From positions 286,430 to 350,429 of the forward strand of contig ML976678.1 in assembly GCA_010015655.1 (NCBI GenBank): a stretch of DNA of 64,000 bases. Direction: 5' to 3'. The notes beneath the pieces were generated by a model. The model worked only from the letters and a program-made list of their open reading frames with translations, was not told the DNA's origin and made no database searches. The DNA comes from Bimuria novae-zelandiae CBS 107.79 (taxonomy: Eukaryota > Ascomycota > Dothideomycetes > Pleosporales > Didymosphaeriaceae). Below, in pieces: positions 13,128 to 24,687 of the stretch. The position numbers and the translations under genes are program-made. Position 1 is the first letter of the stretch; the number at the start of each line of letters is the position of its first letter.

Positions 13128-13534
13128 TGTGTGTGGGATTGTACACTGTAAATTGAAGGATCGTGACAAAAGAAATCAGTCGTTCGAGCTAACGCGGAGT
13201 GCGGATCTGTTCTTTGCGGAGAAGTAGCGGTGGTGTTGCGATTGCTCCTGGGACGTTAGCGCGCATGAGCGTTTGCCAAGAGGCTCGAGCTTCTTTCGCT
13301 CACATCCACTTGACCTCCAAGACTTACTTGACACAACACCATCACGTCTGCGACAGCAACTCAGGGTGCACCCATCTCGGTCTTTGGCTGAACTGTGTGA
13401 ATATCTGTGCTTTGGTCTACATAGGGCGCACTTCGGATTACGTAGTCAATTGCGCCGGAGAAGGGTCGCGTGAGATTGGACGCGCTCAACTTGCTTTCAC
13501 CAGTCGGCGCCCTCGTCGTGTATGACTCCAGAAC

Positions 13535-15079
13535 ATGGCTTTCACGGAAGACAGCTTGAAAGCAAAGCTTTCGTCATTGAACGAGACGCAAGATTCCATC
13601 TCGTCTGTTGGCCAGTGGATCTTGTTCCATAGGTACTGCTTTCTTTGCCCGCATATATCCACATGCCCTGAAACATGCTGGATCACAACAACCAGCACCT
13701 TACGTATCTGCCTCACGATCAAGGCACATCACATTCACAATGAACACTAAATCATGTTGTGCTAACAGTAATATCACAGACGTCATGCCGACAAGATCGC
13801 TGCACTCTGGTCTCAGCGGGTCAAAGAGTCCACGCCTAACAAGAAGCTGACACTGATCTATCTTGCAAATGGTGAGTCGCCATACCCAAAGGTTCCATCG
13901 CAAGCTAATCAATCGTGCAGAGATTCTTCAACAGGCTAGGATTCGCAAGAAGGAGGAGTTCCTCCGCGCTTTCGAGCCCATCATCGTCGGAGGTAGCACT
14001 CAGGCCTACAGGGGCACTCCGCCAGATATTCAGTCCAAGATGAGACGTGTATTCGAGGTCTGGAGATCTCGCCAAGTTCTCGGACCCCAGATTCTGGTCG
14101 ACCTGGAACGCTCACTCGATGGTAGATACCAAGTCACTCCAACATTGGTCGGTATCCACTAATGATCACAGAAATCGACCGCTCGCGTTCAAGCAAGAAA
14201 CCGCTTGGTCAACTTGGAGGCTCCCTTTTCTCCGGCTCCTCCATCCCACCGGAGCTCAAACCCGTCGAGCCCCTCGCGACTGCGTTGCAGAAAGCCGAAC
14301 TCAACGCCAAACCCGCCCTCACAACCGCAAACCAGGACTACGAGAAGCTCACGGACCCTAATGCACCCATCCCGACCCCACCCATGCACGCAGCCGCACT
14401 GTCAGGCCTGGTCAAGAAACTCGCGCTCGCGGAGAATGCGGTAGCCGACAGCATCAAAGCCCGGCAAGCGCTCGTCTCAGGCCTAGAAAAGCTCCTAGAG
14501 ACAAACCGCACCAAGCTCAGCGAAGAAGAGGCGCAAATCACAGACCTCCAAACGCGCAAAGCCGCCATCGAGAACCGCAAGAGCCAAGTCGAGGCTGCCA
14601 TCCTCCAGGGCCTCTCCGCCATCGAGACGAACAAGATCTCCACCGCGCCCCTTCCAGGCGTCACCCAACCATCCCACGAGCGCCCCGATGTCGAGGCCCT
14701 CACACCTCCCCCGATGGAGTCCTTCACCCCCGTTGGATCGCCAACCCTCGCCGCGCAACAGGCGCCCGACGTCCCCGACGACGTGTTCCCCGAACCCGTC
14801 GCCAATCCCGTCGTGCCAGCCGCCGTCCCAGCGCCCGTAGGCACGAACGTCGCAAACCAAGAGCCCGCTACCGCTATCGGTGCTCCCAATACTATTCCTG
14901 GGGCGGATCTGCTGCACAGCTTGGCACATGCTCGACCGGCAGGGGAGAACGGCGTGTATGGGCAGCAGACGTATAAGAAGAGGAAGATGAGCAGGAGCAC
15001 GGCGGAGGATGAGCTCGCGGTGTTTGAGGGTGATACCGCGATGAATAGTATCGACTCTACGCTGGGAGATTTGATCTAG
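13535..15079 (+). CDS. rtt103: Rtt103-type CTD-interacting-domain protein
   Basis: Exons 13535-13632, 13780-13871, 13921-14121 and 14172-15079 give 432 aa. All three introns have GT-AG ends and close the frame. Residues about 1-135 form a CID (VHS/ENTH-like) domain: MAFTEDSLKAKLSSLNETQD, GQWILFHRRHADKIAALW, KKLTLIYLANEILQQARIRK, IQSKMRRVFEVWRSRQV. This binds phosphorylated RNA polymerase II C-terminal domain. Residues about 210-300 are a coiled coil (KLALAENAVADSIKARQAL, LEKLLETNRTKLSEEEAQI). The Pro/Ala-rich tail ends in a basic patch (YKKRKMSR). In yeast Rtt103 couples Ser2P CTD to the Rat1 exonuclease for transcription termination; the same nuclear role is inferred. Confidence 0.92.
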
Positions 15080-15531
15080 TCGATCGATCATGCAGCGCTG
15101 GAAGATGAACGGCGCCCAGTTTGAGTCTGTCCGCGTTGTTAAGAGGGGTTTGCCAGGTGCGTTGGAGATATGAATGGAGGATGATCAGCGGAGTCTGCCT
15201 CGCAATCGGGGTCGGACGGGGCTGTTGTTGGGGAGACTTGGCTTGGGCTTTTCAGGCGCTCTCTATAACACTGTTTTCATATCGATCATGAGGTTCGACC
15301 GAGAGCGCTGTCAGTAAGCAGTGAAATGTTGGTTTCTGCCAGAATACGGCACAAGAGAGTAGTTGTGGCACCATGGTCAGGACACGGCTGGAAATATTTT
15401 GTATTGGAGAGGGTATCTTAGGCCTTCATGCGTGATTCGTAGATACCATTAGCAGCTATAGTACATTCGCGTCCGTCGCATGCTCCTTGGCTGACATGTG
15501 CGTTTCAATCCATATGCTTCCCTAGCTTTGC
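15080..15531. other. Convergent 3' intergenic region
   Basis: Space between the convergent 3' ends of the Rtt103-type gene and cdc37. Expected to hold both polyadenylation regions; no ORF of note. Confidence 0.5.
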
Positions 15532-17088
15532 TCATGACTGACCAGGCATCTTGTGCGTCTTCTCAATCTCCTCCATGACCTTCCTACCCTCGTCCGTCGT
15601 CGCGTCCACCACACCCTCCTCCAAGCTCAGCATGCCGCCCTCGCCGAGCTTGCCGACCACCTCCTCTGCCTCGTCGACGCTCATCTTCGCCAGCACCTTG
15701 TTCACCTCGTCCAAGCTCCCGCTCTCAAGCGCCCGTTGCAGACCCGGAGGGAACGTCTCAAAGATCTGCCGCGCAGCTATCTCGATCTGCCGCGCCTCCT
15801 CTTCCTCCGACTCCGGCTCCTTCGGCGGCACCCGAATATTGATTGTAGTGCCAGGGTCCACGGCGTGTAACTGGATCTGCTCGACGCCTTCTTGTCCGGC
15901 ATTCGCCTCGCGCTCTTTCTTAATCTCCGCCGCGCGCACATGAATGCGGCGGTACGTCGAGTCGACGTCGTCGTTGAACAGCTTGTTCGCCTGGTGATCC
16001 TTAGTCTGCACGCGCTTGAAGAACAGAGCTACGCCGTCGCGGCCGCCGAGTTGGCGGCAGTACTGCAGGAGCAGGCCTTGATGCACGCACTGCTTTGCGT
16101 GCTTAGGCTTGCCTTCGAGCTCCGAGTTGAATGCTTCGACGAGCAGGCCGTCTGTTTCTTTCTCCTTGAGGATTTCTGGGTGCTGTGAGATGAAGGAGAG
16201 GCACGCGGACCAGTCGCCGCACTTTATCTTTGCGAACTCTTTTGCGAGCGGGGAGGCCTCGATGTCGTCGCCGTTGTCGTCGTCGAGCGCGGAGCCTTTC
16301 TCGACGTCGGCGTCTGCGCCGGAGGACTGCCCTGTGTCGGTGCGCTGGGTGGACGGCCGCGGCGGGTTGAGCAGCTCCACGGACTCCTGCTTCGTTGTGA
16401 CGGCCTTGCCTTTCGAACTTGAGGCTTCCTGCTCCTTCTTCACGTTGGAGAAGTTGAAGCCGTCCCGGATGTCGTCGCTTGTGATGTGCTTCTTCTCCTC
16501 GGCCTCGAGCTCTGCCAGCTTCGCGAGCAATTCCTTCTGCAGCCCTTCTACTCGTGCTTTGTGCTCGCCTAGCCCTCCGATGAATGCATCCAGCCTATTC
16601 CCTTCTATCTTCTTCTCGTCCATCTCCTTCTTCACCGTGTCCACCAGGCTCGCCATCATCTGCGGATAGCTCGGCTTGTCCTTGATGTGCTCGTGCACGC
16701 CGTCCGGCGGTGGCGGCGGCCGGTCGTCCCCATCGGTCCCACCCATTATCTCCATGAGCGACTGGAAGACCAGCTGGTCGGTTTGTCCCTCGCCATCCTT
16801 GTCCTTGTGCGACTTGAGCGCTGTGAGCAGCTTGTCGATGCGCTCGGTGAGGCCATCGTTGATGATGCGCTCGTACTTGAGCGTCTTGATCTGGTGACGG
16901 CGGCGGTCGCGTTCTTGGTGGATCTGGGCTTGTTTGGCGCGGATGAAGGATTTCTTGTCGACGTTGGGGTGCACTTCGATGTCGCTGTCATCGGAGAGCT
17001 CGAGGGCGTCCTGTGCTCACATGTTAGGCTGGGGCTAGGGGATGGAGGCGAGGGGGAAGCTTACCCACTTGCTGTAATTGATCACCAT
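15532..17088 (-). CDS. cdc37: Hsp90 co-chaperone Cdc37
   Basis: Two exons: 17065-17088 and 15532-17010, 500 aa. The 24-nt first exon encodes MVINYSKW, then a 54-nt intron, then DALELSDDSDIEVHPNVDKK, the invariant Cdc37 N-terminus that binds protein kinases and carries the CK2-type Ser in a DDSD context. The middle (about residues 230-370: LAKEFAKIKCGDWSACLSFI, HPEILKEKETDGLLVEAFN) is the Hsp90-binding domain. The C-terminal domain follows (TINIRVPPKEPESEEEEARQ, FPPGLQRALESGSLDEVNKV). The protein delivers client kinases to Hsp90 in the cytosol. Length and domain order match filamentous-fungal Cdc37. Divergent from the GFA-family gene 573 bp away. Confidence 0.96.
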
Positions 17089-17660
17089 GTTTGTCTTACA
17101 GCGTGTACAGTATTACGTTGTGTATTCTGAAGATCTGGAGAAGTTCACGAGTGTTTACGGTGCATGGCGGGGTCGCTGAAGCTTGAGGTGGGGGCGCTTG
17201 GGCCCTTGGGAAAGGGCGTTGGAATCTTCGAGACGTCACCAGCACATCTCTATTTCGGGGCTGAATCGAACCTCTGATGTTGAGCGGGAAGAAATTGGCG
17301 TCTGCATTAGTTTGCTCAGTATCTCACTGTCAAACCTTGACTCCAGAGCCTGCAAATGCTGTTCGGATGGTGTTTGGCACGACTGCCAAAGCAACGACAA
17401 GCCACTAAACCCTCCGTCATGCTGTGCAAGATCCGGTAAATGTCATTTGCTCTACATTCAGCCGTCTCCCGCAATGGTGGCAGACCACTCTCGTGGAAAT
17501 GCGGGGTATTTTAACCCCCTTGGCTACGAAAAGTATACAGTGGAGTCCCGGTCGAAACTTTGCACCTCTGTCCTGCGTGCCGTTCCACTAAACAAATCCG
17601 TATCTGTGAGACTCTCCAAATCAAATCTGGATCCTATAAAACTTCAATCGAATCGCACAG
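17089..17660. other. Bidirectional promoter region of cdc37 and the GFA-family gene
   Basis: Both flanking genes are transcribed away from this 572 bp stretch, so it should hold both promoters. No gene is supported inside. Confidence 0.45.
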
Positions 17661-18080
17661 ATGAATGGACGTTGTGCATGCGGCTCTGTAACATTCACTA
17701 CACCAACAGACAAACCGCTCAACCTCTACCACTGTCACTGTATCGAATGTCGGAGGCAGTCCGCATCAGCCTTTGGGACCTCCGCCATCTTCCCCTTCTT
17801 CAGGGTTGACGACAATCCAAACATCTCCCACTTCACGCGCGAATGCGACAGCGGGAGGAAACAGAACTGCTACTTCTGCAACAAGTGCGGAAGCCGGATC
17901 TTGCACGCGCATATTGTCGAAGGCGGAGAGCCGCCGGTTGTCGCTGTCAAAGGAGGGCTTCTAGAAGGGCTAGATTGGAAGAACGCAAAACACATTTACA
18001 CCAGGAGCGCGGTAGTGCCCATCCCTGAAGGCGTGGAGTCCTGGGTCGCTGAGCCGGATTTCGTAAAAGCCAAAAATTGA
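17661..18080 (+). CDS. GFA / CENP-V-family zinc protein
   Basis: Single-exon 139 aa protein. Zinc-ligand cysteines of the family are in place: C5 and C7 (GRCACGS), C25, C27 and C30 (CHCIEC) and C73 and C76 (YFCNKCG). These create the characteristic beta-tent fold of glutathione-dependent formaldehyde-activating (GFA) proteins. The family includes S-hydroxymethylglutathione-related activities, but most fungal members have unassigned substrates, so no exact reaction is claimed. The full length matches the usual 130-150 aa. Probably cytosolic; no targeting signal seen. Confidence 0.92.
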   Translation: MNGRCACGSVTFTTPTDKPLNLYHCHCIECRRQSASAFGTSAIFPFFRVDDNPNISHFTRECDSGRKQNCYFCNKCGSRILHAHIVEGGEPPVVAVKGGLLEGLDWKNAKHIYTRSAVVPIPEGVESWVAEPDFVKAKN

Positions 18081-19037
18081 GCGGGGACTACGCGGTTTGA
18101 TCGAGCCGGAGAGGTACGGCTATCGTGGAATTCTTTCTTTATGCTTGCATTGACAGAAGTTGGGAACGCCGTTGGGGTTTGCTGGGTGCTGAAAATTGGC
18201 CTATCCTGGTGGAACTCGACTCTTCACGATACGCCCAACCGGAACCCTCGCCCGCCGTCTCCGCTGCCATTGCCACCAGGGAGCCACCATGAAACCTCAC
18301 ATGACGTCCTTTGCCATTATTCAGAGCATGGCGCGGTTCGAATTGCATATACAGCGAAAAGTTACCCCGCGGCTTTCGACACGAAGGGCCAAGTCCACAT
18401 CAACCCGGAAAGTCGCACCGCGATATATGAAACACACGTGCCGTTTACGTCCCGAGACCTTCGTATCTCCACCAATGAACAAAACTAGCAAGGCTTGCAG
18501 GGCTACTCCACACAGTACGATCCAGGAAACAACAGGGCCATTGCCGCCGGTAGTTTATCTGCCGCTTCGTGGGTGGCATCGCTTGCGCCATGCTCACTGC
18601 CATCACCGCCTACGCAACCACTTGCAGCATCCGTCCAATCTAGAATCCGCCAACCATCAACCTGCTGACTCTGATCACCCCTTCTCGAACCGCCAAGTTT
18701 GTCATGTCTCCGCCAAAGGATGGTTTTGACTGTCACGGACAACACTGTTTCGTTGTAGCGTGTTTCGTTTAATTAATACATCGTCCTTCGTGATCGACAC
18801 TAGATTGGACATCTCAAACAGTTCAGTATTCGATCCACATGGCGCTATATGCTGTTCCCCTTGTATTAGTGACCACCAATATGGGCTGTTAATATATAAG
18901 ACGGTTCTCGTTTTTCCAGCATTCTACACACCGGGTCCAGCACCGGCATTCATTCTTTTATATTCTCCTCGTTCCAACTACTACATTCGCTTCTCAAACC
19001 AACGCAGGATCGTCTTTCGCTTTTAGAATCAGATACA
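18081..19037. other. Promoter region of AA9 gene
   Basis: About 950 bp without a supported gene. The final 130 bp before the AA9 start are CT-rich with a long pyrimidine and ACA-rich leader, typical of well-expressed fungal genes. Confidence 0.4.
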
Positions 19038-19912
19038 ATGAAGTTCCTCATCCCGACTCTTGGCTTTGCCGCTGCAGTTGCTGCTCACGGCTATGTCGAC
19101 AACGCGACCATTGCCAACAAAGTCTACACCTTCTACCAGCCGTACCAGGACCCGTACACCTCGCCTGCTCCTCAGCGTATCTCGCGTCCCGTCCAGGGCA
19201 ACGGACCCGTCCAGGACGTAGCCATCGCTGACCTCCAGTGCGGCGGTTACTCCGAGGGAGGGATCGTTGGCTCGTCGCCCGCCCCACTTCACGCTGAGGT
19301 TGCTGCTGGCTCAGAAGTCTCTCTCCGATGGACGCTCTGGCCTGACAGCCACGTGGGTCCCACCCTCACCTACATGGCGCGCTGCCCCGATGCTGGCTGC
19401 CAGAACTACATGCCCAACTCTAGGTACGTTCACGCATTAAGCTCAAGCCAACTATTGAATTCGGCTGCTCTGTGATCTATCCCCGGGGAACAGAGCGCAC
19501 TCGACTGTTTGGCATAGCTTTTGGCTCGCTGAGTGAGCATTGCTAACATATCTACAGTGCCGTCTGGTTTAAGGTCAAGGAGGAAGGCCGCGAAGGTACC
19601 TCCAACACCTGGGGCGACAGCAAACTGATGAAGGCTGGCGGTGCCGCCACATACACCATCCCCAAGTGCCTCAAGCCCGGCTACTACCTCGTCCGCCACG
19701 AAATCATCGCGCTGCACGCTGCCTACGCCTACCCCGGCGCTCAGTTTTACCCCGGCTGCCACCAGCTTAAGGTCACTGGCACTGGATCGACCACTCCCGC
19801 TGGCCTCGTCGCGTTCCCTGGAGCGTACAAGGGCTCCGACGCTGGCATCACCTACGATGCGTACAAGGCCCAGGCCTACACCGTGCCGGGACCCAAGGTG
19901 TTCACTTGCTAG
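19038..19912 (+). CDS. AA9 lytic polysaccharide monooxygenase (ex-GH61)
   Basis: Exons 19038-19423 and 19558-19912 (intron 134 nt, CTAAC branch, TACAG acceptor) give 246 aa. A signal peptide of 16 residues ends before His17, which becomes the mature N-terminal His of the copper histidine brace. The second copper His is His105 in WPDSHVGPTLTYMA. The axial Tyr193 lies in QFYPGCHQL, preceded by the family motif RHEIIALH (residues 175-182). Cysteines C68, C166 and C196 fit AA9 disulfides. No cellulose-binding CBM1 follows, so this is a single-domain enzyme. It oxidatively cleaves cellulose or hemicellulose outside the cell. The regioselectivity cannot be read from sequence here. Confidence 0.96.
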
Positions 19913-20628
19913 ATGCAGTGGTAATGAGGACGCGTGACAGAAATCTCGTGCAGCATTGTTTCGATTGTAAATATTCGCTTCAAATTTATGGATCCTTTGA
20001 ATGATCATTACCTGGTCCCTTTGTGCTGTGGAAATGTGATGGTGTGATCGCCTCAGGTTTTGGCCCCAGGGCTTAGCGCCCGGCTTTGCAGGTGCATTCG
20101 TTAGGTAAACACCAACCGTGCTCCGTGTATCATCTTTTCAGCCGCACAGCGACATGGCCTTTGATTCTTACACTGCAAGTCACGACTGCCTACACCATGA
20201 TAGACGAAAGGCCATCACTAAATGGTGCCCCTGTGTTCTGGTCGCAATACGGCTACGGCATTGGCGACCGCGATGAGCGCGATTCGAGAGCACAAGAGTG
20301 GGAAATACCCGATTCGTTAGTACTCCTTCCTCTAGCACAGTGGCCGAAGGCAAACTAGACTGCCAGGCGCAAGGTCTTGCGCGTTGCTCTTGGTTACACA
20401 CCGGAGGCGAAGAACTGATACTGTCTACCTCCATGTTGTACATCGAGAGGTAGGGTAGTGTTGGTTGCAACCGAGAGAAGGTTGTCCGAGTTTCGCCTTC
20501 GTCCACTGTGCACCTAGCTTGAAGCACTGCTTATATACATACGCAGCAAAAGTCAGAGCTTACCCTATCTGGCACACATAAAGTCGCTTTCAACATCATG
20601 GAGGACGCTCCGCCATCTCGCAGATTGG
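19913..20628. other. Intergenic between AA9 and CorA-like genes
   Basis: Holds the AA9 3' flank and the CorA-like promoter. An ATG at 20598, out of frame with the CorA-like ORF, opens a frame that stops after about 55 codons and could act as a short upstream ORF. Confidence 0.4.
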
Positions 20629-22131
20629 ATGCAAGTCAGCACCGCACCCAACCGCTGGAACGAATTGAACAAGGACCCGGACGACCGCAGCAGGCGTACC
20701 ACCAAGACAAAACTCACATATGTGAATTTTGCAAATGGGTCGACACCAATAATCGACCCAATCAATGACCTAGCGAAACTCAAAGAAACACTTCAGTCAC
20801 TTAAGTACGACTCTTCGAACAAGCAGCCTATGAGATTGTTCATCGTGGAAGACCTTTCCCAGCAGGTCATCGAAGCTCTCGGCTCCCGCTTCGACATTGA
20901 CCCTCTTTTCTGGCGCGAGCAGATAGAGGACTACGTCTGGCACAACCTGCGCGCTCCTGGCGCCATGCCCTCGAACCTGATGTCTGACATGAGGCACCGG
21001 CAGTGGTTCCGCGTGCGCAACTTACGCCTCCGCTACCACGAATCCAAGGACGACTTTGATGCCTCGACTGCGGAAGTGCATTCCTGGAACGTGCTGCGTC
21101 GGCTCGACGATGATAACAACCACTGGCACTGGGCAGACAAGCAAGGAGCAATCGTGTCGATGCTACGCACACGTACTACAATATGGATCGGCAAAGACGA
21201 CAAAACCGGCGGCGGAACCGTCGGCATCGTGCTCCTCGACCCAACAGTAGCCCACGGCACCCCCCTCTGGTACGACCGCACGAACTGGCTCCCCGTCCCC
21301 AAAATGACCAGCACAACCGTCCCCGACATCAAGACCTCCGTCTCCTGGTACGACGACATCATCCAAATAACCAAGCTCTTCCCCTGGTTCGAAACCGACG
21401 CTGGCGAAAAGCGCGCCATCGACGCGCAGGTCATCACAAAACCGACGCTCTACACCATCTGCGCGGAATGGCTGGTCGTCTGCGATTATGTCAAAGGCCG
21501 CCTCAGCCAGATCGAGCGCGAACTCGAACTTCCCACCATCTTCCGCGCAAAAGGCGACGCTATTGATTCCAGCCTCGCGCGCCTGCACACGTGGCGCCGC
21601 GCGGTGCCCGTCTTTAGAGAGATGGTCACCGAGACGCTGAACTTTGCGCTGCCCTTGGCATCAAAACTTACACACTCCTCCTCCCCTACCACACCTCTAC
21701 AACCAAGCACCTTCCCGGGTTTCGAAGACATAGCGCCAGACTTCCAGCGCATTTTGGAGCTCCTGACCGATCTGCAGGAACGCGTTGATCGGCTGTCCGA
21801 TGTTGTGGCGTCGGAGATTTCGATTGAGGACTCGAGGCGTGGGCTGGAGGATTCGCGGCGCGCGAATACGGAGGCGCATAATATGGCGCGCGTGACGTGG
21901 TTGGCGACGATCTTTATTCCTGCGACTTTTGTGAGTGGGTTGTATAGTATGAATGGTAGCGTGCAGGAGCTGAGGCAGACGTATTGGATTTACTTTGTTA
22001 CGGCGCTGCCGTTTACGCTGGTGGTAATGGCGATTGGGTGGGTTATAGGCGGGGGGAGTTTGACGCCATGGAGGGTGGCGAAGGCGGATGGGGGTTGGAG
22101 GAAGGATGAGAAGAAGAAGAAGGTTTCATAG
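20629..22131 (+). CDS. CorA-like Mg2+ transporter-domain protein
   Basis: Intronless 500 aa ORF. A large soluble N-terminal region carries the fungal signature LRLFIVEDLSQQVIEALG-type segment (residues about 68-85, with MRLFIVEDLS) and FDIDPLFWREQIEDYVW. A long helical region follows (ILELLTDLQERVDRLSDVVA, about 385-405), then two C-terminal membrane helices: ARVTWLATIFIPATFVSGLY and YWIYFVTALPFTLVVMAIGW. The loop motif after helix 1 is SMN (GLYSMNGSV) instead of the canonical GMN selectivity motif of CorA. Many fungal CorA-like proteins of this type are of unknown transport ability. The true start may differ; an upstream exon cannot be excluded. Confidence 0.85.
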   Translation: MQVSTAPNRWNELNKDPDDRSRRTTKTKLTYVNFANGSTPIIDPINDLAKLKETLQSLKYDSSNKQPMRLFIVEDLSQQVIEALGSRFDIDPLFWREQIEDYVWHNLRAPGAMPSNLMSDMRHRQWFRVRNLRLRYHESKDDFDASTAEVHSWNVLRRLDDDNNHWHWADKQGAIVSMLRTRTTIWIGKDDKTGGGTVGIVLLDPTVAHGTPLWYDRTNWLPVPKMTSTTVPDIKTSVSWYDDIIQITKLFPWFETDAGEKRAIDAQVITKPTLYTICAEWLVVCDYVKGRLSQIERELELPTIFRAKGDAIDSSLARLHTWRRAVPVFREMVTETLNFALPLASKLTHSSSPTTPLQPSTFPGFEDIAPDFQRILELLTDLQERVDRLSDVVASEISIEDSRRGLEDSRRANTEAHNMARVTWLATIFIPATFVSGLYSMNGSVQELRQTYWIYFVTALPFTLVVMAIGWVIGGGSLTPWRVAKADGGWRKDEKKKKVS

Positions 22132-22222
22132 TGTGGTTCGTGTATTTTGGCTGGGGCGTTCTTGTGGTGCTCTAGTATGTACAATAGAGCGATGGATGGA
22201 AATCGAGATGAAATTTAGGCTA

Positions 22223-23441
22223 CTAAGTCTCTGTATCAAATTCTTGCATGAGTTGCGGAAGTGCATTTAAATTATGAATTGATTGGTAGCTATCAATGCC
22301 ATCGATATGTAAATTCGCCAAATATACCACGCATCGCCTGCCCAACACTTCAGCAGAAGCACTCCTAGGTAACCTAGAGATACAGAAAGCACGCCACAAC
22401 CGCCACAAACGACCCCAAAATTGTCTGCGCAAGTTAGCTCTCTGCTCACCATCGTACACCAACCACACGCAAGCACATACCAACATCAAGCGATCAAAAC
22501 CCGTAAAAAAAGCCCCAGGCCCCAACCTCCTCCCCGCAGAACGCTCCCCTTCCCCCTTGGAGGGCCTCACAAGACTCGGCGCCGGCGACGGCGACGGCAC
22601 CGCGCACCCCGTCGGCGCCAACGTCCCCGCTAAACTAAGATCCGCATACCCCGTTTTTATAATCATCTGAGCAGATGAACAAAAAGAAGGACCCATGACG
22701 CCCGTACCGTCCATCGCTGAGGCGACCTTCGTATACCCCTCTTTCCAATGCAGATACCCCTGACAACTACTCGCGAAGTCATCGAATGCCGTGTTCAGTG
22801 TTGGAGCCTCGCAGGACGCGGTCGAGGTGTAGCACGCGCAGGAAGCCTGGTCCACCGCCCAATCTGTGCCTGTGAAGGTGAAGAAATTGGGCGTTGCAAG
22901 CGCGCAGGAGGATAGTTTGCTGGCGTAGCTGAGGCAGGGTTGGTAGAGGGACATGTCTAGAGGGCTGGCTGTCACGGGACCAGCTGGTGTTTTTCAGATC
23001 GTGATAGGAGGGTTACTGGTGGATGTGGATGAGCTTACTAGGTGTTGCAGTTCTCTGGGAACTCGTGGCGCGGGAGCCTAGCAGTGCGCTGGCGAGTTGT
23101 TCGATGAATTGGCCACCGAGGTCTGTTCCGACATGGTTCATTACACTCCGCTCGAGATTTGCCATCTGGGTTTGAACAGCGCCAGGCAGAGGTGTAAGAG
23201 GCGCTGCGGCTTGGGCAGCGTTCCGAGCGCTGAGTACGGCGGCGGCATATTTCGGAGGGACCTTGGGCGGAGGAAGCTCAAGCGGTGGTCTAATGGGTTC
23301 GGGGGGAGGTACGATAGGCTTTACCGGTGCGGGTACTATAGGCCTAGGAATGAATTTGGGAAGGGGAATCCACCAACGTCTCAGACCTTGAGCGCTGGCT
23401 AGAGAACAGAGCATGAAATAGCATAGTAAGAATAGCTTCAT
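22223..23441 (-). CDS. Secreted Cys-rich protein, possibly membrane- or GPI-attached
   Basis: Exons 23039-23441 and 22223-22983 (54-nt intron with GTAAGC donor and CCAG acceptor) give 387 aa in one frame. A signal peptide (MKLFLLCYFMLCSLASAQG) is followed by a Pro-rich segment (PKFIPRPIVPAPVKPIVPPP). Then comes a Cys-rich domain (CLSYASKLSSCALATPNFF, QASCACYTSTASC, FDDFASSCQGYL) of a type common in Dothideomycete surface proteins with no assigned function. A hydrophobic stretch near residue 310 (LMLVCACVWLVYD) may be a membrane anchor or part of a GPI signal. The last 70 residues are basic and less convincing; a further intron or an earlier true stop is possible. Confidence 0.7.
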
Positions 23442-24581
23442 GTTGAGATGAAAGTCGGGACAGAAGCAGAGATCCTGATTAGGGAAAGCGGATGGCTTCT
23501 AATATCGAATTGGGAATCAGTGTTTATACGTGCTTGGGTGTTGCCTACGGGAGTTGTGCCACATTGGAACGTAGGATTCACCGCTCCGCCTCGTCGTGAA
23601 CCCTGTGGGCGGCGCAGTACATTGTCGCAGGATCCATAATGCATCCCCCGAAGGGGCGTAGCGGCAAGACTCTTGCTGTGCGCGGATTCGAACCTATAAT
23701 GTTGGATGTCACTGCTGATCGTGGCCACGGTTTGGTGGTATGGATGCTGCAGCCTGGTCAGACTGAAACGCGACGAGCGTGTTTTGTCTTACTTGTGAAG
23801 GAACACTGGGTTAGATGAACGGTTCCCTGTTTCTGCCGGGGTGGCCTGTGTATGTGGACAGAAAACAGGAACTCTGATTTGAAAAAGTTGTTGATACTAC
23901 GTCGTCCAATTCCTGTGTGGCAATGTAAAGACCGTTCCAGTGAAGGGTGTTGTGTTTGCCCTTCTGGTTATCGTCATTTTGGATGCCTGTGTCCGCACTG
24001 AAGAACACCACAGTACTGTTCCGAAAAGCTAGAGAAGTGGGTTGCCACGGGTGGTAGCTGCGATAAGTAACTGTCTATTGTAGAGTCGTGGGTAGCTCAT
24101 TGAGACCGCTTCATCGTAACGTGACGATTACATTGGCAGTCTACCGTATTATATGATGCCGTGAGAGAAATAGTGTGCCGAAATGTGGGAGAATCTCCGC
24201 TGCGGATATGTCGATTCCAAACTCGCGGCGTCGTTGGGATGTGCGGGAGATACGAGACCGAGGCATATTAGCGCCGTAATAGTCTTTAGGCACAAAGAGT
24301 TACCCAATGTTGTTAAGAGAAGACGGTTGGGTTGGAAAGTTGAATGGGAAGTGGAACGCTGCGCGGCTCGGAAAGGCCCGACAACATTTCGCTAGCGATC
24401 ATGCTCAACCCTGACGCTACCAATCAGATAGTTACGAAATGCTGCGCTAACCATATTCTACACACACTCTGATCACCTCATTATCGAGCCCATATGGAGG
24501 GTTTTAGTTTGGGCGTTCTCTTGCTCTTAAGATTTTATAAGTATAAATATTCAGAAAGCTAGCAATTTCCCATCAATCAAC
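23442..24581. other. Intergenic upstream of tRNA-Val
   Basis: About 1.1 kb with no supported protein gene. The sequence becomes AT-richer towards the tRNA. Confidence 0.4.
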
Positions 24582-24665
24582 GGCTCGGTGGTGTAGTTGG
24601 TTATCACGTCAGTCTAACATAAGTTAGGCCACTGAAGGTCCCGAGTTCAAACCTCGGCTGAGTCA
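24582..24665 (+). tRNA. tRNA-Val (anticodon AAC) with a 10-nt intron
   Basis: The cloverleaf folds by hand. Acceptor GGCTCGG pairs with CTGAGTC (two G-U), discriminator A at 24665. D arm is TGGTGTAGTTGGTTATCA. Anticodon stem TCAGT pairs with ACTGA; the loop begins CTAACA, placing AAC at 34-36, followed by a 10-nt insert (TAAGTTAGGC) at the canonical 37/38 intron position. T arm is CCGAG-TTCAAAC-CTCGG, perfect. A TTAGTTTT stretch just downstream can terminate RNA polymerase III. Confidence 0.92.
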
Positions 24666-24687
24666 TTAGTTTTAAATGTCTCAAGTT

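Noticed and set aside
14338..15000. 220-codon minus-strand ORF opposite the Rtt103-type gene
   Set aside because: Antisense of the coiled-coil and Pro/Ala tail; Ser/Ala/Arg-rich noise without a family match.
20598..20766. ATG at 20598 as the CorA-like start
   Set aside because: It is out of frame with the transporter ORF and its frame stops soon after.
23640..23705. tRNA-like sequence with GGATTCGAACC
   Set aside because: The T-stem does not pair on either strand and no acceptor or anticodon stem can be built.
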